This document shows, piece by piece, positions 1 to 15,000 of a stretch of 64,000 nt of DNA. This DNA comes from Polytrichum commune (lineage: Eukaryota; Streptophyta; Polytrichopsida; Polytrichales; Polytrichaceae), in the NCBI GenBank assembly GCA_950295325.1, contig OX485804.1, forward strand, positions 13,392,001-13,456,000, read 5' to 3'. The position numbers and the translations under genes were made by a program. The notes below the pieces were generated by a model. The model had not been told where the DNA came from and did not search any database. It saw only the letters and a list, made by a program, of their open reading frames with translations. Position 1 is the first letter of the stretch. Each line of letters begins with the position of its first letter.

Positions 1-3000
1 GTTGTATTTAGAAAAGCACAGAATGCTTGTATTCTGTGTGAGCTGATTGGCTCACACAGGTGCAATTATTTGTCCAACTCAATGTTTACTTGTCAGCAAT
101 GTTGTATGTAATCTGCAGACTTACTCCAGTTGGAGATCCTCCTTCACCTCGAGCAGCACATGCAGCAACTGCTGTTGGAACTATGGTGGTGATTCAGGTA
201 ACATGAGATCTTCAAATAATTTTGTTACAGGGCGAAGTAGCTGAAGGCCGTCTTTAGTGCACTTTGTTGTACATGCTCGTGGTTGCTATATGAAACCTGA
301 ATTAGTTGGAGTTGCACAGGGTGGTATAGGTCCAGCAGGGCTATCAACAGATGACTTGCATGTTTTGGACCTCACGCAAGCCAAGCCAAGATGGCATAGG
401 TGAGTGTACTGTAGCTTTATCCTCTTTCAGGATAGGTGTATATGACATGACAGAACTAGGGTTGTGGTGCAGGTCATTGGAAAGTTGATTAGACAGCAGA
501 AACAGAGTTTACATGTAAACCTGTTGCATCCAGTAGATGTATAGTAGCTCTAGTGTGGCCAGTACTTGGTCACTAATTGAAACTTGTACCAGTACTGAGC
601 CCTTCAGATGAAAGCTTCTGCATGTGGTTGGGTTTTGAGTTCTTGGTCACAAGTCTGTCTTTCATATATGTTATAGTTGGATTTATCCTTACATGTCATG
701 CTGAATGGATGAGGTGGGCAGGGTTGTTGTTCAAGGAGCAGGTCCAGGGCCTCGTTATGGGCACGTAATGTCCTTGGTTGGACAGCGATTTCTTCTCTCC
801 ATCAGTGGAAACGATGGTGAGTTCACTATTCAGCAAACTGACTCTCATATTGAGCTTTTTGTATTTATGGTGCAGATATGTTTGACATCAATTTATTATT
901 GCAGGGAAACGACCACTAGCTGATGTATGGGCTCTTGATACGGCTGCCAAACCTTATGAGTGGAGGAAGCTGGAGCCAGAAGGGGATGGCCCTCCACCAT
1001 GCATGTATGCCACAGCTTGTGCAAGATCAGACGGGTTGTTGCTACTTTGTGGTGGACGAGACGCCAGCAGTGTGGTATGCCTGCATCAGAGGCTGGATGT
1101 AGATTTGCTAGTTTGTTAGACTTTTCTGTAATTTTGAGATCAACTTCTGCCCTAGCAATTCTTAATCTGTTATGCCTTTGCTCTTGCCCTCTTATTTTGA
1201 ATGACAACCTGTTTCTGAAATGACCTCTTTGGATAATGAATTATGCAGTATTTTCCTAAAGCATAAACTGCTTGAAGTCTTTCTCCTATAAACTCATGTT
1301 ATCTTTGTACCTAAACTCTCATAGACTACTTGTGATTTGTGAAACTTTAGGTTGTATTTTTTGAAAGTATTCTATCCCAGCTGCTTTTGGACTGCTGGGT
1401 AACAACTTGTTAAAGTAAAGAGTATGGGTATTTTGCAGCCACTTGATAGTGCATATGGGCTTGCGAAGCACCGGGATGGAAGATGGGAGTGGGCAGTAGC
1501 ACCTGGCATATCTCCCTCTCCACGCTATCAGCATGCAGCTGTAAGCCACTGTTTTTGATGTAGCTGCTTGACTATTAATGGCAACTATGTAAATTTCTTT
1601 GTTGTGTAATCCTGAAATCACTTGCACTCCGTAATTTGTTAGATTATCATTTTCAGAAGAGCTCGTGTGATGTGTTTTCCAGATGGAGTTTCTCACAAAC
1701 TTGGTTGTCTTACTGCAGGTGTTTGTGAATGCAAGACTCCATGTTTCAGGTGGAGCTCTAGGTGGTGGCCGGATGGTTGAAGATGCCTCTAGTGTGGCAG
1801 GTTTGTGTCTGGCACATCTTATAGCTCCCTGCATTTTCCTCATGTTGTGGAATTACTGAAGAAAGCTGCTAATTTGTCAATACGGTCTTACTCCCTAGTG
1901 TGGTGTTTCTGAAGTATAGGTCTCTCTTCACTCTTTTGTGCTGGCACAGTTTTGAATCATCACAGAAGTAAATGTTTGTTTTGTGGTTATGCTGGTGCAG
2001 TTTTGGACACAGCTGCTGGAGTCTGGTGTGATAGGAAGGGGGTAGTGACAAGTCCACGAATAGGAAGGTACAGTAATGATGCAGCTGGTGGGGAGGCAAG
2101 TAACGAGCTTACAAGACGCTGTCGTCATGCTGCTGCAGCTGTAGGCGATCTTATTTTCATGTATGGTGGGCTTAGGGGAGGTAAATCTACTAACTGTTCC
2201 ATCCATTGAGTCCTTGTGTTCTTTTCTTTTTGAACCTTCGTCCTTTGTGTATCCATCCAACCAGTATTTGATATATCCATAAGTACATTATGTTTAAGAT
2301 GTGTATGACTTTGCAATATATGCTATCTTACCATCGTCATTTTTTGAATGGAACAGGAGTGTTGCTTGACGACCTACTTGTAGCAGAAGATTTGGCAGCA
2401 GCAGAAACCACATCTGCAGCTCTGCATGCCGCAGCTGCATCATCAGCTGCACCGGTTTCACCGCCACCACATAGCGGTAAACCTCAGGAGGTGCGGAAGT
2501 CACCACATCCTGATTCATCACCAGCTGATGGGGCTTCTGTGGTGATGGCCAGTCCAGTGGCTGCACCAATCAGTGGGGACACAACAATGGATATAAGCAC
2601 TGAGAATGCCATGTCTCATGGACATAGGTAAGTGGAAATTTTCTATCTTTCCTTGGCAGTTAGATAGGATGTCAAAGATGCCTGATAAAGGCTTCCTTTT
2701 TCATTCGGCATTAAGACGTATGTGCCTTCCAAATAAATGGCACATATGAGCAGCTCTTTGTGTTGGTTCTGAGGTGACAACATGCAGTAATTTTCTCAAG
2801 TATCAATATGTCTGTTCTATATATGTGTATATTTCACTTTCAAATGTCCCATGTAAAGAGTTCCATCTGCAGTGTCTTGATTGTAATTGAATGGAGTTTA
2901 TATCTATGTAATAATGGTCATTGATGGATGAAATAGATGGGATTATTATCATCAATCAATGAGCTGTTCCAGTTATAAGTTTTTATGTTGTCTTCTGGAT

Positions 3001-6000
3001 TTCTCAAGCTGATTTATTGAGGAGCTGTGTGAATGCATCTCAATGCTTAAAGAGTAATTTCTGACAGGAGTGAAAGAAGAGGCGTAGAATCACTTGTGGA
3101 AGCCTCAGCAGCTGAAGCAGAAGCAATTAGCGCAGCCATGGCTGCAGCTGAAGCCAAAGCAGCTCGTGAACAGAATGGGGATATAGATAAGCACAGTCCT
3201 GATAGGGATCGAGGTGCTGAGGCCACTCCAAGTGGGAAACCACCTTCTTCATCCCATGCAGCACTTATAGCTTTGAATAGAGCTTCGAATGCAAATACAT
3301 TGAGTCACACACCACCAACAGGTGTGAGGCTGCATCATAGAGCGGTAAGCAGCAGAAGTTAATTGGGTAATTTGGCTGCCTTACTTTGCTCTTTTAGCAC
3401 CGGCCCTAGCTTAATAGTGCAGTTTCCTCATCCTGGTATGCAAGGTCATTATTGAGGTGTAATATGTGCATGATTTTGAACTATGAAAATGTAGACATAG
3501 GTATATATCATATAGTACATTGCATGTAGACATCTATAGTACATTGGAATGCTCTGTTTATTTGATACAATATAGTTTTTCAAGCTTTTGAGATGCCTCT
3601 ATATTTAAGTTGGCAATTAAATGCAATTGACTTGTATGCTAGAATAAAATATTTTTCTATTTATTTTGTGGTACAGAAAAGTTGGACCAATTTGGGGTGC
3701 ATCATGTGAGTGACTGCAGGTAGTTGTAGCAGCAGAGTCTGGAGGTGCCTTGGGTGGATTGGTGAGGCAGCTTTCAATTGATCAGTTTGAGAATGAGGGT
3801 CGCCGTGTTAGCTATGGAACCCCTGATAATGCCTCTCATGCTAGACGACTTTTGGATCGGCAGATGTCTATAAGTGGTGTGCAAAAGAAGGTAGTTGATT
3901 TCCTTGTCCCCATATTTTGCATTTGTTGTCCAACTCATTGATAAACTAGGTTTCTCAAGTCTGGCCTGTCTGAGCTGTAAAGTGGCCGGTTTCTTGGACA
4001 TTCTATTCTGTGATAGTCCACCAAGTTTTACAGTTTCAATACTGTTTCATTAAACTTGTTTTTCATATGAACAGACAAGTGCAATTTATATACTGCTAAC
4101 TGAGATCTTGTGAGCTTTGCAAGCACATTGTTCATATATCACACATTGATCATGAGAACATGTTAATGCTGAGGCTTTGGTCATTCAGGTTGTGAGGATT
4201 GTGCTGTCTGTTTGGAAGGATGACACTTGGGTTTAGGTCCTGACTCTTAGTTGCACCTTACTTTCAGGTTTTGTCATATTTGCTGAAGCCACGAGGTTGG
4301 AAACCACCTGTGAAGAGGCAGTTTTTCATGGATTGCAATGAAATTGCGGATCTCTGTAACACAGCGGAGCGACTTTTTGCTCAAGAACCAAGTGTGCTAC
4401 AAATAAGAGCTCCAGTCAAGATCTTTGGTGATCTTCATGGGCAATTTGGTGATCTTATGCGCCTGTTCGATGAGTATGGGTCTCCATCAACAGCAGGAGA
4501 TATCACGTATGACTATGGGAATTGTTTATTTGTGGTTTGTATTTTGCTCGTCTTTCTACACAAATATGCTCTGGATATGGTAGAGAGGCCTATAATGGAC
4601 ACCTTCCTAGAGTGGTTACTACTGTAAGAATATCCTAGATTTGTGTTCTAAACTGAACAGACATACTATCTTCTAGAACGTACTGACCACTTTAGAAAAG
4701 GTTTCCGTTATAGGCCTCTCTGCCATAAGTAATACACCAACTATATGAACGCCTTCATCCTCACAGTACATTATAATGTAGCAGTCACAGTGTTACCTCA
4801 CTATTTTCTGATGCTGATACACGCTCATGGTATTAGCTAGTGTGAAGGTACCCTTGTGTTTTTGTTGTTTGTTTCTGCTGAGGGCAAGTTGTGAAATGGC
4901 AATATCCTTATTGTGGACTTTGATTTGTGTGCAGGTATATTGACTATCTTTTCTTGGGAGATTATGTTGATAGAGGGCAACATAGTTTAGAGACCATAAC
5001 TCTGCTACTGGCTCTGAAGGTAAGCTCTCTCAAAGTCAATGAATATCTTTGTATTTTGCTCAAGTACTGGTGGCAGCGAGTGTCGGTTTCTTGATTCTAA
5101 GAAGAACCAATTAACTGGGGGAACAGTGTTTGAATGTTTGTTTTCTGGCAACATAAAGGTCATGTGGGCCTGTAGCGGATGTAGTTGATGGAACGATAGT
5201 TTCAGAATTTCCTCATACTTGTCCATTACTTTCAACATGACAAGTTTTTGTACTGTGTTGGCAGATTGAGTACCCCACAAATGTTCACCTCATACGTGGT
5301 AACCATGAAGCTGCAGATATCAATGCTCTGTTTGGATTCCGGATTGAGTGCATTGAACGAATGGTATGTTTACTGTATCCTCTCTGGTTGTTTGAACTTT
5401 AATACTATAAGTACCGGCTGTGAAGAAATCCTGTGGATTTTTCCAGGTATCTAATGTAGTCGCTGACTACTTTCAGATTACTGAATATTAAAGGAGAGTT
5501 CCCATATGAAGCTATACTTTGGCATCAATCTTACATGGTGACTAATGGTTGATTGGACAGAAACTCAGTGTACAGCAAATTGTCAACTTTTTCTGGGCTG
5601 CTTTATGCAGGGGGAGCGTGATGGAATATGGGCATGGCAACGAATCAATCAGCTTTTCAACTGGTTGCCTCTTGCAGCGCTAATTGAGAGGAAGATTATT
5701 TGCATGCATGGTGGTATTGGAAGGTCTATCAATCATGTACATCAGATTGAAGACTTGCAACGCCCCATTACTATGGAGGCTGGCTCAGTTGTGCTGATGG
5801 ATCTTCTCTGGTATAACTTTTCTCTCTTCTCTATTGCATTCTCCTGCTATCTACACGGCCTTGGGTGTAAATCTAGATCACTTAGCATCTACTGTATTTT
5901 ATGCACATCTTGTGTGGCTGCATCTTCCTGCTAAATGTTTTTGGTTGCACATTTTTGTTTTTGTTTGCACATATTTTTTGTGTTTGTGTGTGGCAATGAC

Positions 6001-6983
6001 ACGGTTTCTTGTGATTTATGCTGCATGTTGCTTTAGAAAGTTCATTTAGAAATTCTCTGCTGTTTCTTTGGCTATATTTTCTCGTGAGCATTCTGTTTTG
6101 ATTTCAAATAGAATCTCGTGTTGTCATCTGATTTTAGAGGATGTTTGGCAGGTCGGATCCAACAGAAAATGACAGTGTTGAGGGGCTTCGTCCAAATGCT
6201 CGAGGTCCTGGCTTGGTAACTTTTGGGGTATGTACAGCTGTAGATTTCATTGCATGTTAGTGTTATTTATGCCTATGGTTCACTTTGCTTGCGGACATTT
6301 TTCTAAATTATTTGAAATGTTTTGTGATTTCCAGCCGGATCGGGTCATGGAGTTTTGCAAGAACAATGATCTCCAGCTCATTGTGAGAGCTCATGAATGT
6401 GTTATGGATGGCTTTGAGCGATTTGCCCAAGGTCACCTTATCACATTATTTTCTGCCACAAATTATTGCGGTATGAAGGCCTTGACTCTTCACATTCTCT
6501 TGACATTATGGTGTGGAGTAATCACTTACATGCAGCATAGCATTTCACCTGGTTCTGTAGTTGTCAAGGTTTTTGATTGAGAGTAGTCATATTGCAGGAA
6601 CTGCAAATAATGCAGGAGCAATATTGGTCCTTGGAAGGGACCTAGTGGTGGTACCCAAGCTAATACATCCACTGCCACCTGCTGTCACATCTCCTGAGTC
6701 ATCACCTGAACATCATCTTGAAGACACTTGGATGCAGGTACTTGCTTCACATATTCTCTCTTATTGATGCTGACTGTTGTGTGGAATCTGAAATGGTTGG
6801 TATACTGGCAAATTTTTTCAGGTATGCTAATGGTTTGCAATTACTACAGGCAGTTGCAACCAAATGACTGAGCTGAGTCCTTCTGGTGTGGTCTTGCAGG
6901 AACTCAATGTGCAAAGACCGCCTACACCAACAAGAGGACGGCCACAGCCTGCAAATGACCGTGGGTCCTTGGCCTGGATTTGA
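1..6983 (+). CDS. BSL: BSU1-like (BSL) Kelch-repeat serine/threonine phosphatase, 5'-truncated by window edge
   Basis: This encodes a PPP-family phosphatase with an N-terminal Kelch propeller. In plants the family (BSU1, BSL1-3) dephosphorylates GSK3-like kinases in brassinosteroid signalling. Eighteen exons are readable: 119-197, 320-399, 722-816, 905-1074, 1439-1540, 1719-1800, 2001-2180, 2357-2627, 3068-3344, 3720-3890, 4268-4506, 4935-5019, 5265-5363, 5611-5810, 6152-6227, 6335-6470, 6598-6737 and 6900-6983 (TGA). All junctions are GT-AG and keep one frame, giving 854 residues. Kelch motifs such as [24 protein letters not shown] and MYGGLRGG come first. A low-complexity Ala/Ser/Pro linker follows, then [20 protein letters not shown]. 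The catalytic half has [32 protein letters not shown] and ATNYCG, so all metal and phosphate ligands are present. The C-terminus ends in NDRGSLAWI. The first exon starts inside a codon, so roughly the first 100-150 residues lie upstream. Family membership is near certain; which paralogue is not resolved. Confidence 0.97.
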
Positions 6984-7750
6984 TTTCACAGTCACTAGCT
7001 TATCTTGTCATACTTTGCCCACACATTCCTTTGCATGCCCGTGAATATCTTGTCCTATTAGGTCTTGTAAAGTATATTTGTGATTCCTTTCAACTGCTCA
7101 CATCCGCCATTTTTTTTGGGTTAAGGCGCTTAGTTGTGATGAAAAGTTGACCTGGTGTTATTGGGAGTATCTTTGGGGAGAGACTGGTTGTGGATATGAG
7201 GCCAATTGAGCATTGTAATAATGACAGGCAAAGGTCACTCCCTTTTTTAAGAGATTATAGTCATGAGGTGCATAGCCTCATCATGCCGGCAACCAATCTT
7301 TCTTCCATTGTTGAGAACCTTGGAATTATTGAGAGTGTGAGTTCATGCATGTGGCTGTGTGTACCGTTTGTATGTGTGTGTATCTTGGAAACTTTTCTCA
7401 TCAATTTGGGGTTCAAAAATGCAACTTTGTATTGAGCTGTTGGCCATTTATTGCAGGTGCTTTGCACTAGTCCGGTGCACCCAAATGTACGATGCATGGT
7501 GGATGCACAGTCTCAGCACATTAGAGAGGAGTGAGCAGCATGTGAATTCATTTGAAACCTCTCAACTTTTTCTGAGCTGGAGTAGATGGGCCAGGGTACG
7601 CCATCATCGGGTGGTTGAATTCTGGTCTTGGGTGCATCCATATTGGAGGTTTTATTGGAAAGTTAGTCCACTGAAGCGAGGTGGTGTACTGATAGGAAGG
7701 AACCTAGGAGTACTAAGTTGCTAGGTCAAAGAGGTAAGGTCGGCCATGTC
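6984..7750 (+). other. Probable 3' UTR and downstream flank of the BSL gene
   Basis: The stretch after the BSL stop codon has no open frame with recognisable protein similarity. It is T-rich and plant-UTR-like, and contains a possible intron (GT near 7338, AG near 7457), but without transcripts the transcript end cannot be placed. Open frames at 7190-7435 and 7359-7724 show no domain and are treated as chance. Confidence 0.4.
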
Positions 7751-9094
7751 TTGTCACCATGATTATGGTGTTATTCTCTGGATAACCGCCACATCTGCTG
7801 ATTTGCCACAGATAGGTATCATGTTTTATTGGTATTATTTCATCATCAGTTAGATTCACTATGCCATTACACTCTGGTATTGTTTATACATCTTGTACAA
7901 CGACGAGATGACAATAGAGTTGTCTACGCTATGTAGGTCATCTATCAACATTGAAGCCTTTAGATCCACTGTTTTACAACAGTTTTTCCAAGACTGGGGG
8001 GCAAAATATAGACTGAGCATGTAGTCATTCTGGTGAAATTAGTGTGCAGTTTGAGTAAGCTCATGTCAAATGATATGTGTATGATAAGCATCTTAATGCA
8101 TGTGACATGATGTGTGCAGATTCACCGTAAAACATTAGACACGTTAACAGCCCATCATTCCAAGTATCAATGTCTGCAATGGCAAAGACACGGTTTTGTG
8201 AGATGCGCTGAAAATTGAATTACGAAGATGTCTTCAATGAAACCTTGCTCCATGCCATGGTCTACTGAAATACAAATTGATTCACATCTAACTCGACCAG
8301 CACCATGAGAAAAGCTATCCTCAAGTGCTAGCTCCCTTGCTCGATCTATATCATGCCTAATGTTGCTCAAGTCCACCTAGTCCACTGCTTCCTCTAGTCT
8401 CTCACATGCCATTGAAATCCTGAAGCAAGATCACCTCACTGAGGCTAGGGAGGATTTGAATCAGCTTTTAGCCACTATGTAAATGAGCTGCAGCAGAAAG
8501 GTACAGCAGTGACCACAAATTTTCTTCTATTGACTTTGAATGTAGTTGAAACAAGTACACTTGTGTGATCCTGCTTCTTGGGGGGAACAACCCCTTGGGA
8601 CTTGTGCAGGTGGTGCCTGTCCTTTAATGTACCAAGCAAACCCAACGCTACAAACGGTAGAAACTCGCCACTTTGCAAAGTTGAGGTGAATGCATGATCC
8701 CAGAGAGACGCAAGAATTATGCATTTCTGGCGGATCATATAACCACCCTCTTTGCCACTGCCTTTGATAGGCAGGTCTGGGACTCAGTGTCCAGTCACCC
8801 TTATTTTGGCGTCATTTCGGTTTTTCGACATCTGTATCCTGATCCTAAATCTGGTACAGGAAGAATTGTATGCTCATCTATGATGCTGGATTTTAGAAAA
8901 CCACAGTGTGTCTCCCAAATCCCAATTGCTGATTTCTGGTTGACTTTCAGATTTCTTAATGGTGCCTGGATTGCCAGCTGATCACATTCCCAATCTTAGC
9001 GCGTTGATGACTAGTCGTGGCCTGCCCAATTTGTAAGGCGTAGTCTGGGAAGGGGTCGACCTTTGAGGCTAAGCTCGTTACCGGAAACTGTGAC
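7751..9094. other. Intergenic region between convergent BSL and neprosin genes
   Basis: No gene is supported here. A short plus-strand stretch at about 8397-8481 reads like protein (LSHAIEILKQDHLTEARED, then NQLLATM and a stop) but has no intact frame upstream, so it may be a decayed coding relic. An open frame at 8694-8981 has no motif I recognise. Confidence 0.4.
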
Positions 9095-12000
9095 TCACGG
9101 GCAATTGGCACTATGGCCCGGCCCACCATAGTAGAAGTACGCCCCCCACTCCATGTTAACCCCGCTTTGAATGTCATAGCAACCGGGGTGCTCCGCAAGT
9201 GTTTGCATCCCGGTCGGAGTCCTTAACACATTGTTTGCGTCTACATATTTTATGTTGCGCAGGTAGCTCGCCTGCTCGAACCCTTTCTCGGCGAATTGCC
9301 CACTCCCCATGCCTGTGGCCGTGTGATGGCCACCTGGTTGCGAGTTCACAACCTCCCCTCCCCACTCCAACATCGTTGCACTAGCTCCAAGGTGACTGAA
9401 GATTGCTGCAGGCCAGTATCCAACTAAATAGTCGTCGCCGAACTGCATCCACCAATTTCCTTTGATGGGGTCCTGCATGGCCGATGCTCATATTGTTCAT
9501 GTCATTCCTGTTTTCGTATAAATTGTAGTTTGGGTTTGTTTCTCACGCTGCTCTTGGTACAGATCATCACAAAGTAGGACCCAATTTCGAAACTACAAAC
9601 TAGCAAACAAATTGACAACTGAATCAAACGTCACAATATCATAGTGATGTCCTTGAACACTGAACCATTGGTGGTCATCACTTATTCTTGTCATCAGGAG
9701 AACTTGGCCAGGGCTGCACACCCACCTCTTTGAGCTGGGGCCCCACCGACATCACCCAAAGTGAAAACGTAGTCAATTTTATTATGGCATGCATTTTTCT
9801 TTTTTAAAAGGCCATATGACCCCGGAATCAACATCAGACAGAGGTCCAAATTTAGCCCAAGGGAGCCCGCTTTAGATAAAGTAACCACAAATCTATTGGG
9901 TTTAAGTTTTCACTAGATCCCCTTTTTGTTTTGGTAATGTTGGTCGGGGCCGAGCTCAAAGAGATGGGTGTCTGGCCCTAAAACTTTCAACATCAAAGTT
10001 AACTTGAAGGGTCCATGTGGGTTGGATCCAAGATCCAAGATCCAACATTAAATTATATGATCCGAGATCCAAGATTCAACACTACATTCTATGAAGATCA
10101 GGTTGTTACTCAAACATTGTCGTAATGATTTTTTAATTACTCAAGTGATGGCTTCGTCCATGGCAGATTGGTTTTACAACTTCGAAGATGCCGAACTTTG
10201 AAGTGTTGCAAGGGTGGAGCACTTACTTTCCAAATGAGGATGCTGATATCGTACTGTGCATTGCCAGAGGTGGAAACAGGGTCAATTGCTGCCCCTATAG
10301 CAATTGCGTTACTAGTTTGAATGAATCCTGGGCACAGAAGGTTGTAACAACCTGTTGCGATATACGCATCCGTCTGTTCACCATCAGGTCATCATAAATC
10401 ATCAAATATGACATAAGCTAGAAAACAACACCAATATTTTAAATAATATTTTCTAGTGACACGATGAATGATACTCTTTTACTAGAGCATAATTTGACCA
10501 AATAGTTGGAGCTAAGCTGTTCTTTGAGGGTGTTCAATGTGTTATGCTAACATGCTGGTATTGCAATTTGGTTACATAACATTTATTGGATCTCCTATAA
10601 AAAAAACTTGGCTCATTAGCACTAAGTACCCCTCTCCCATGCCACATAGATCTATCCAAAGAGAAAAAAAAGAAAAAAAAGAAAAACGTATCCACTTCTT
10701 GACAAAAGTGAAGTATTCCACAGTCACATGGCTCAAGTATAACCTTGTGATTGCAAAAGGAGAAATCCTCTTGAAGAAGGTTGCTCTTTTATGTGTGTGC
10801 GCACAACTATATTGCATTTCTCAAGTATCGAAATCTTGTGGTGACTAGCCTACCTAGAAGTCATTTCTCCTACTTGCTATAGGCAGTTCAAGTTCACCTA
10901 CAAGTGTTGCTTTTTTCCTCTGATTCACATGGTTAAATGAATTACAAACCAATAGGAGATTGTTTTTTCCTCTTTGCTTCTAGTGCCTCCATCAAAGTCT
11001 TTACATTGGAACCCCTCATTTATTGCAGTTTAGAAACAAAGAGAGTGGGGCTTAATCAACTCACAGTCCAATATGTGAAGAGCCTTGGATTGTTGTCTCC
11101 ATATAGCTGTGGGCTTACCTACAAATGTTGATATTAAGTCAGTGTTGATACATACCCTTGAGGGTATTATGTCGTTTTAGTGCTCACTCATAATTCAATG
11201 CTTTCATGTCTTGCAACTATAAAATATAGAAACAAAAGTTTAAATTTTCCATAACCCTATATGTTTGGTAGGCAATGATTCAATGTTGTAGATTGATGTG
11301 AAATTGGGCATGGATACATGGAAACTCATGATTCTTTGTACTCATTGGTATGATGACCCTACATGATCTTTGTGGTTTGCAAATTTCTAAAGACAAAATT
11401 AGTACCAAAATATATATGAAGGATTAGAGAAATCAGAGTTTGTAGATATGGATCAACAAGAAATTGGGTAAGTAAGCAACATACTTGCCAGCCTGCCTCA
11501 ATACTGTTGAGGTCACTATTGAATGAGCCTGCCAATAGCCACATCTGTGACAAGCTAAATTCACTTGGCACTTCAATGTAGGGGCTCCACACATTCATGG
11601 TCGCTCTTGCGCCATAATACGAGTCCCCTTGCATGTAGCCAATTGCATGCTGTTTCCCAAAATTGACATCATAGATCACAACACAAAGTGATGAGTCTTG
11701 TAAGCCCGTTCACATGTATTAATCAAGAAACAAGGTTAATATTTGCCGAACTTTACCAGGGCACATACATCTCTACCAAAGATCTCTCCACAACACTAAG
11801 GGAACAAAACTAGGCTAGATTTCATGGCAACCGTGTAAGTCGAAGCTGAAAACAATGGAAGCACAAACAGTGTAAGTCGGAGGTTTCACTTTCAAGCATT
11901 TTTAATTCTCGGAATTAGTATCAAAGGTTTCAAATGAGTCTAGTGAGATGAATTTAGGATAGATGATCCATAAAAGTATAGGTGGTAGGATATCATTGAA

Positions 12001-15000
12001 CCCCCTATCACATGGTTGTCATAAGTCCTAGTCAACAACACTCACCATTGCCACTACTTCATGGAGAAACTTAAAGTAAAGTAATACATAACATTGTCCA
12101 ATAAGATGAATTTGTTTTCTATTTTGAATGTGGCAGATAACATTTTCACCGGCGTTGGTTTGAGTCCATGCTAATCTTTGACATGCAAGTCACAAGGATG
12201 GCCAACTAAAGAACCGGCTACAAACAATTGGAGAGTAGGACCGCAATGTTGATAGGGTAGAAGCTCCCAATTCTGTTAGTAACTCCAATTCTGACTCCTA
12301 CTTTTCCACAAAGTGGGTAACTACGTACTTCAACATGAACAATAAATTTTGTAATATTCTAAGTACTAAAATTGTAGCTCATTGGTTGAAAGAGACAAAA
12401 TGTTAACAAACGACATTGTCCATTTGAGGGGGTGGGAGTGCTATGTGACTAAAAAGATTCTTGGAAGGGTCACATAGGTTTTTGACTTTGGACATTTCTA
12501 TAAAGATTAGATATGTTCTGATTCATGTGATCCAAATGTTGTTGTGCTCATAGTGTAACTGCGAATCCAAACACAACATTGTATAATTTGTCCAGGTTAA
12601 GTAAGAAAGCATAGTGCTTCAAAGTGGCCGAGACAGGCTCTTCTGCTCGTGGGAATTTGCAGTAACGACTTGGAAGTCAAATCCAAACGGAATCTACAGC
12701 CCACGGCACGTAATCCGAGAATTGTTCGTGCAGAATTCAGCATGATAGAACTAACTATCTGTTGGTATGGGGCTGAATAATATTATAAATAACGATGATG
12801 ATGACACTATACTGATATGGGGATTGTGTGCAGAATTCAGCATGATAGAACGAACTATCTGTTGGTATGGGGCTGAATAATATTATAAATAGTGATGATA
12901 ATGATACTATACTGATGCGGGGATTGTGTGCAGAATTCAGCATGATAGAACTAACTATCTGTTGGTACGGGGCTGAATAATATTGCAAATAACGATGATA
13001 ATGATACTATACTGATGCGGGGATTGTGTGTCTGATACCTCGTGCCCGCTGTCAGACATTGATTGTGTCCGACTCGGTTGTGGATTTGGAACTGCTGAGA
13101 GACCGTTTTGCTTCCTCTTGTACTCGCTCAGGGTGCCCACCCGCAGGACGTCTTTCACCATTGTACGGCGGATGGCCACCGTGCCTTCTGGGCACTGTCC
13201 ACTTTGGTGCCATAGCTGCGACAAATTTCCCGCAGACGTGGTCTGAAACTTTGCTGAGTTGGCCCCTTTTGCAGCCAAGTTCACGGGAATGGGCGGTGGA
13301 GTCTTGATGATGTGCACACAAGGATCCATCACCGATTAGACAATAACTCAGTCTTGTTTAGAAAAAACCTTAAAATTGCTAAGCTTGACCTGTTATTTTA
13401 CCCCAGGCAGGAGAATGATATGGCCAATGGTTAGGATAGGAATAAATATGGTATGGTTCTCAGATGGCAAGGTCCACATCAAACATGTCATCTTTTTAAT
13501 TTAAAAAGGGTAAGAGAGCATGAGGCGTAGTAATGTTATGATTTGTTTACAAGCGAATGAGATGTAAGAAAATTGGCAGAAATTCAAATTACATTATTAA
13601 GCTTCAGAGTAGTGTTGTAACTGAAACACCGGGAATCGAAGTGTATTCATGTAAGAGACTATTGTGCAATTTGTGAGCTTTCGTCTGAGAAAGGGTGAAA
13701 AGTTTCACAATTTAAGATAGGCTCAGAATGGGGTTGAGGATGAATAAGAGCTCGTCACTTGACTATGCTCATCAGAATTCATTCGTAGAATGATAACCCC
13801 CATTCTTGAAGATTTGTTCCTTGAATCTAAAACAGAAAGGGAACGAGCTCACAAGGCTTAACAATGTGAAGTTTCCAACAAACAAAAAGAAAAGTGGAAA
13901 CTTTTAGTGAGCAGAAACATGCAGGTTGCTGTTGCCCTAAATAAATTTCCTGGAGAAAGAAGGGCGCAATGGAGCTTGTCAAAATTTATAGTAAACTTCA
14001 AAAGAGGTTATCATACCTTAGAAACTATCTAACTGCAAGTTCTAAGTAGGTAGATGGAAGAATGCTCACCTCAAGAGTATGATTTCTCAATGCAGGATGA
14101 TCAAATCCAGGTTGTGCGGTGGCTTTCACGCAGTCTATAATGTCGCCATCAGCACTCTGTTTTCAACCACAAGCAGCTCTTAACTTTAACTTAACCTAGA
14201 CGAAGCTTATAATTCTCATTGTCTCCAAATATTGAGTTGCTCTTCTAATACTAACAGTGAGTGAAGACACAAATGCGTGGCACAAAAACAGACATTGTTT
14301 GTTTATGGAGCTGAGCAAGAATTTCACATTTCGCAATTTCAAATTCTTCTATTTTGCCAGGACTCCAGAACTGATTCATTGGTTTTCAGCTTAATAGGAG
14401 TTTTGGGAGCGGAGGAGCAATTTCACAGTGGAGATTCTACTTTGCCAAGAATGGTGAGCCACTCTAGAACTTGCTTGGTAGTCTTCAGCAAAACCTGGAG
14501 CCCTAAATGCTACTGAATAAAATTGTGAGGAAGCTTGTGTTGGGGTATGGTGCACAATTAGACTCTGAAGAGAACTTAACTACACACCTCAATACTTTTC
14601 AGCACCTATTAGCCTAGACGAATGAAGACACAACTGTGTGACATCGTTTTGAAACATAGGATGGCACAAAAACATGCATTGAACATTTGTTTCTGGAGCT
14701 GAGCAAGCAATTTGACATTGGGGAAAGCCAACTCAAGATTCTTCTTCTACATTGCCAAGAATCTTGGGTACTCACTCTACAACCAAGGTGGAGCCTTCAC
14801 AGCTACTACTGCATTGAATTATTGTGAGGAAACTTATGAGGTTTAGGTAATATACAGAATTAGATTAGTCGGAAGAGAACAAACACACCTCAAAACGTTT
14901 TAGCAGCTATTAAGCCAGACGAAGCTTAATAATACTTAATTTTTTTCTGCCGAGTGAGCTGCTCTGCTGATACCTACTCTGATTGAATACGCAGCTGTTT

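Noticed and set aside
8694-8981. Plus-strand open frame of 95 residues
   Set aside because: No domain, no splice partners, and it sits between two convergent genes.
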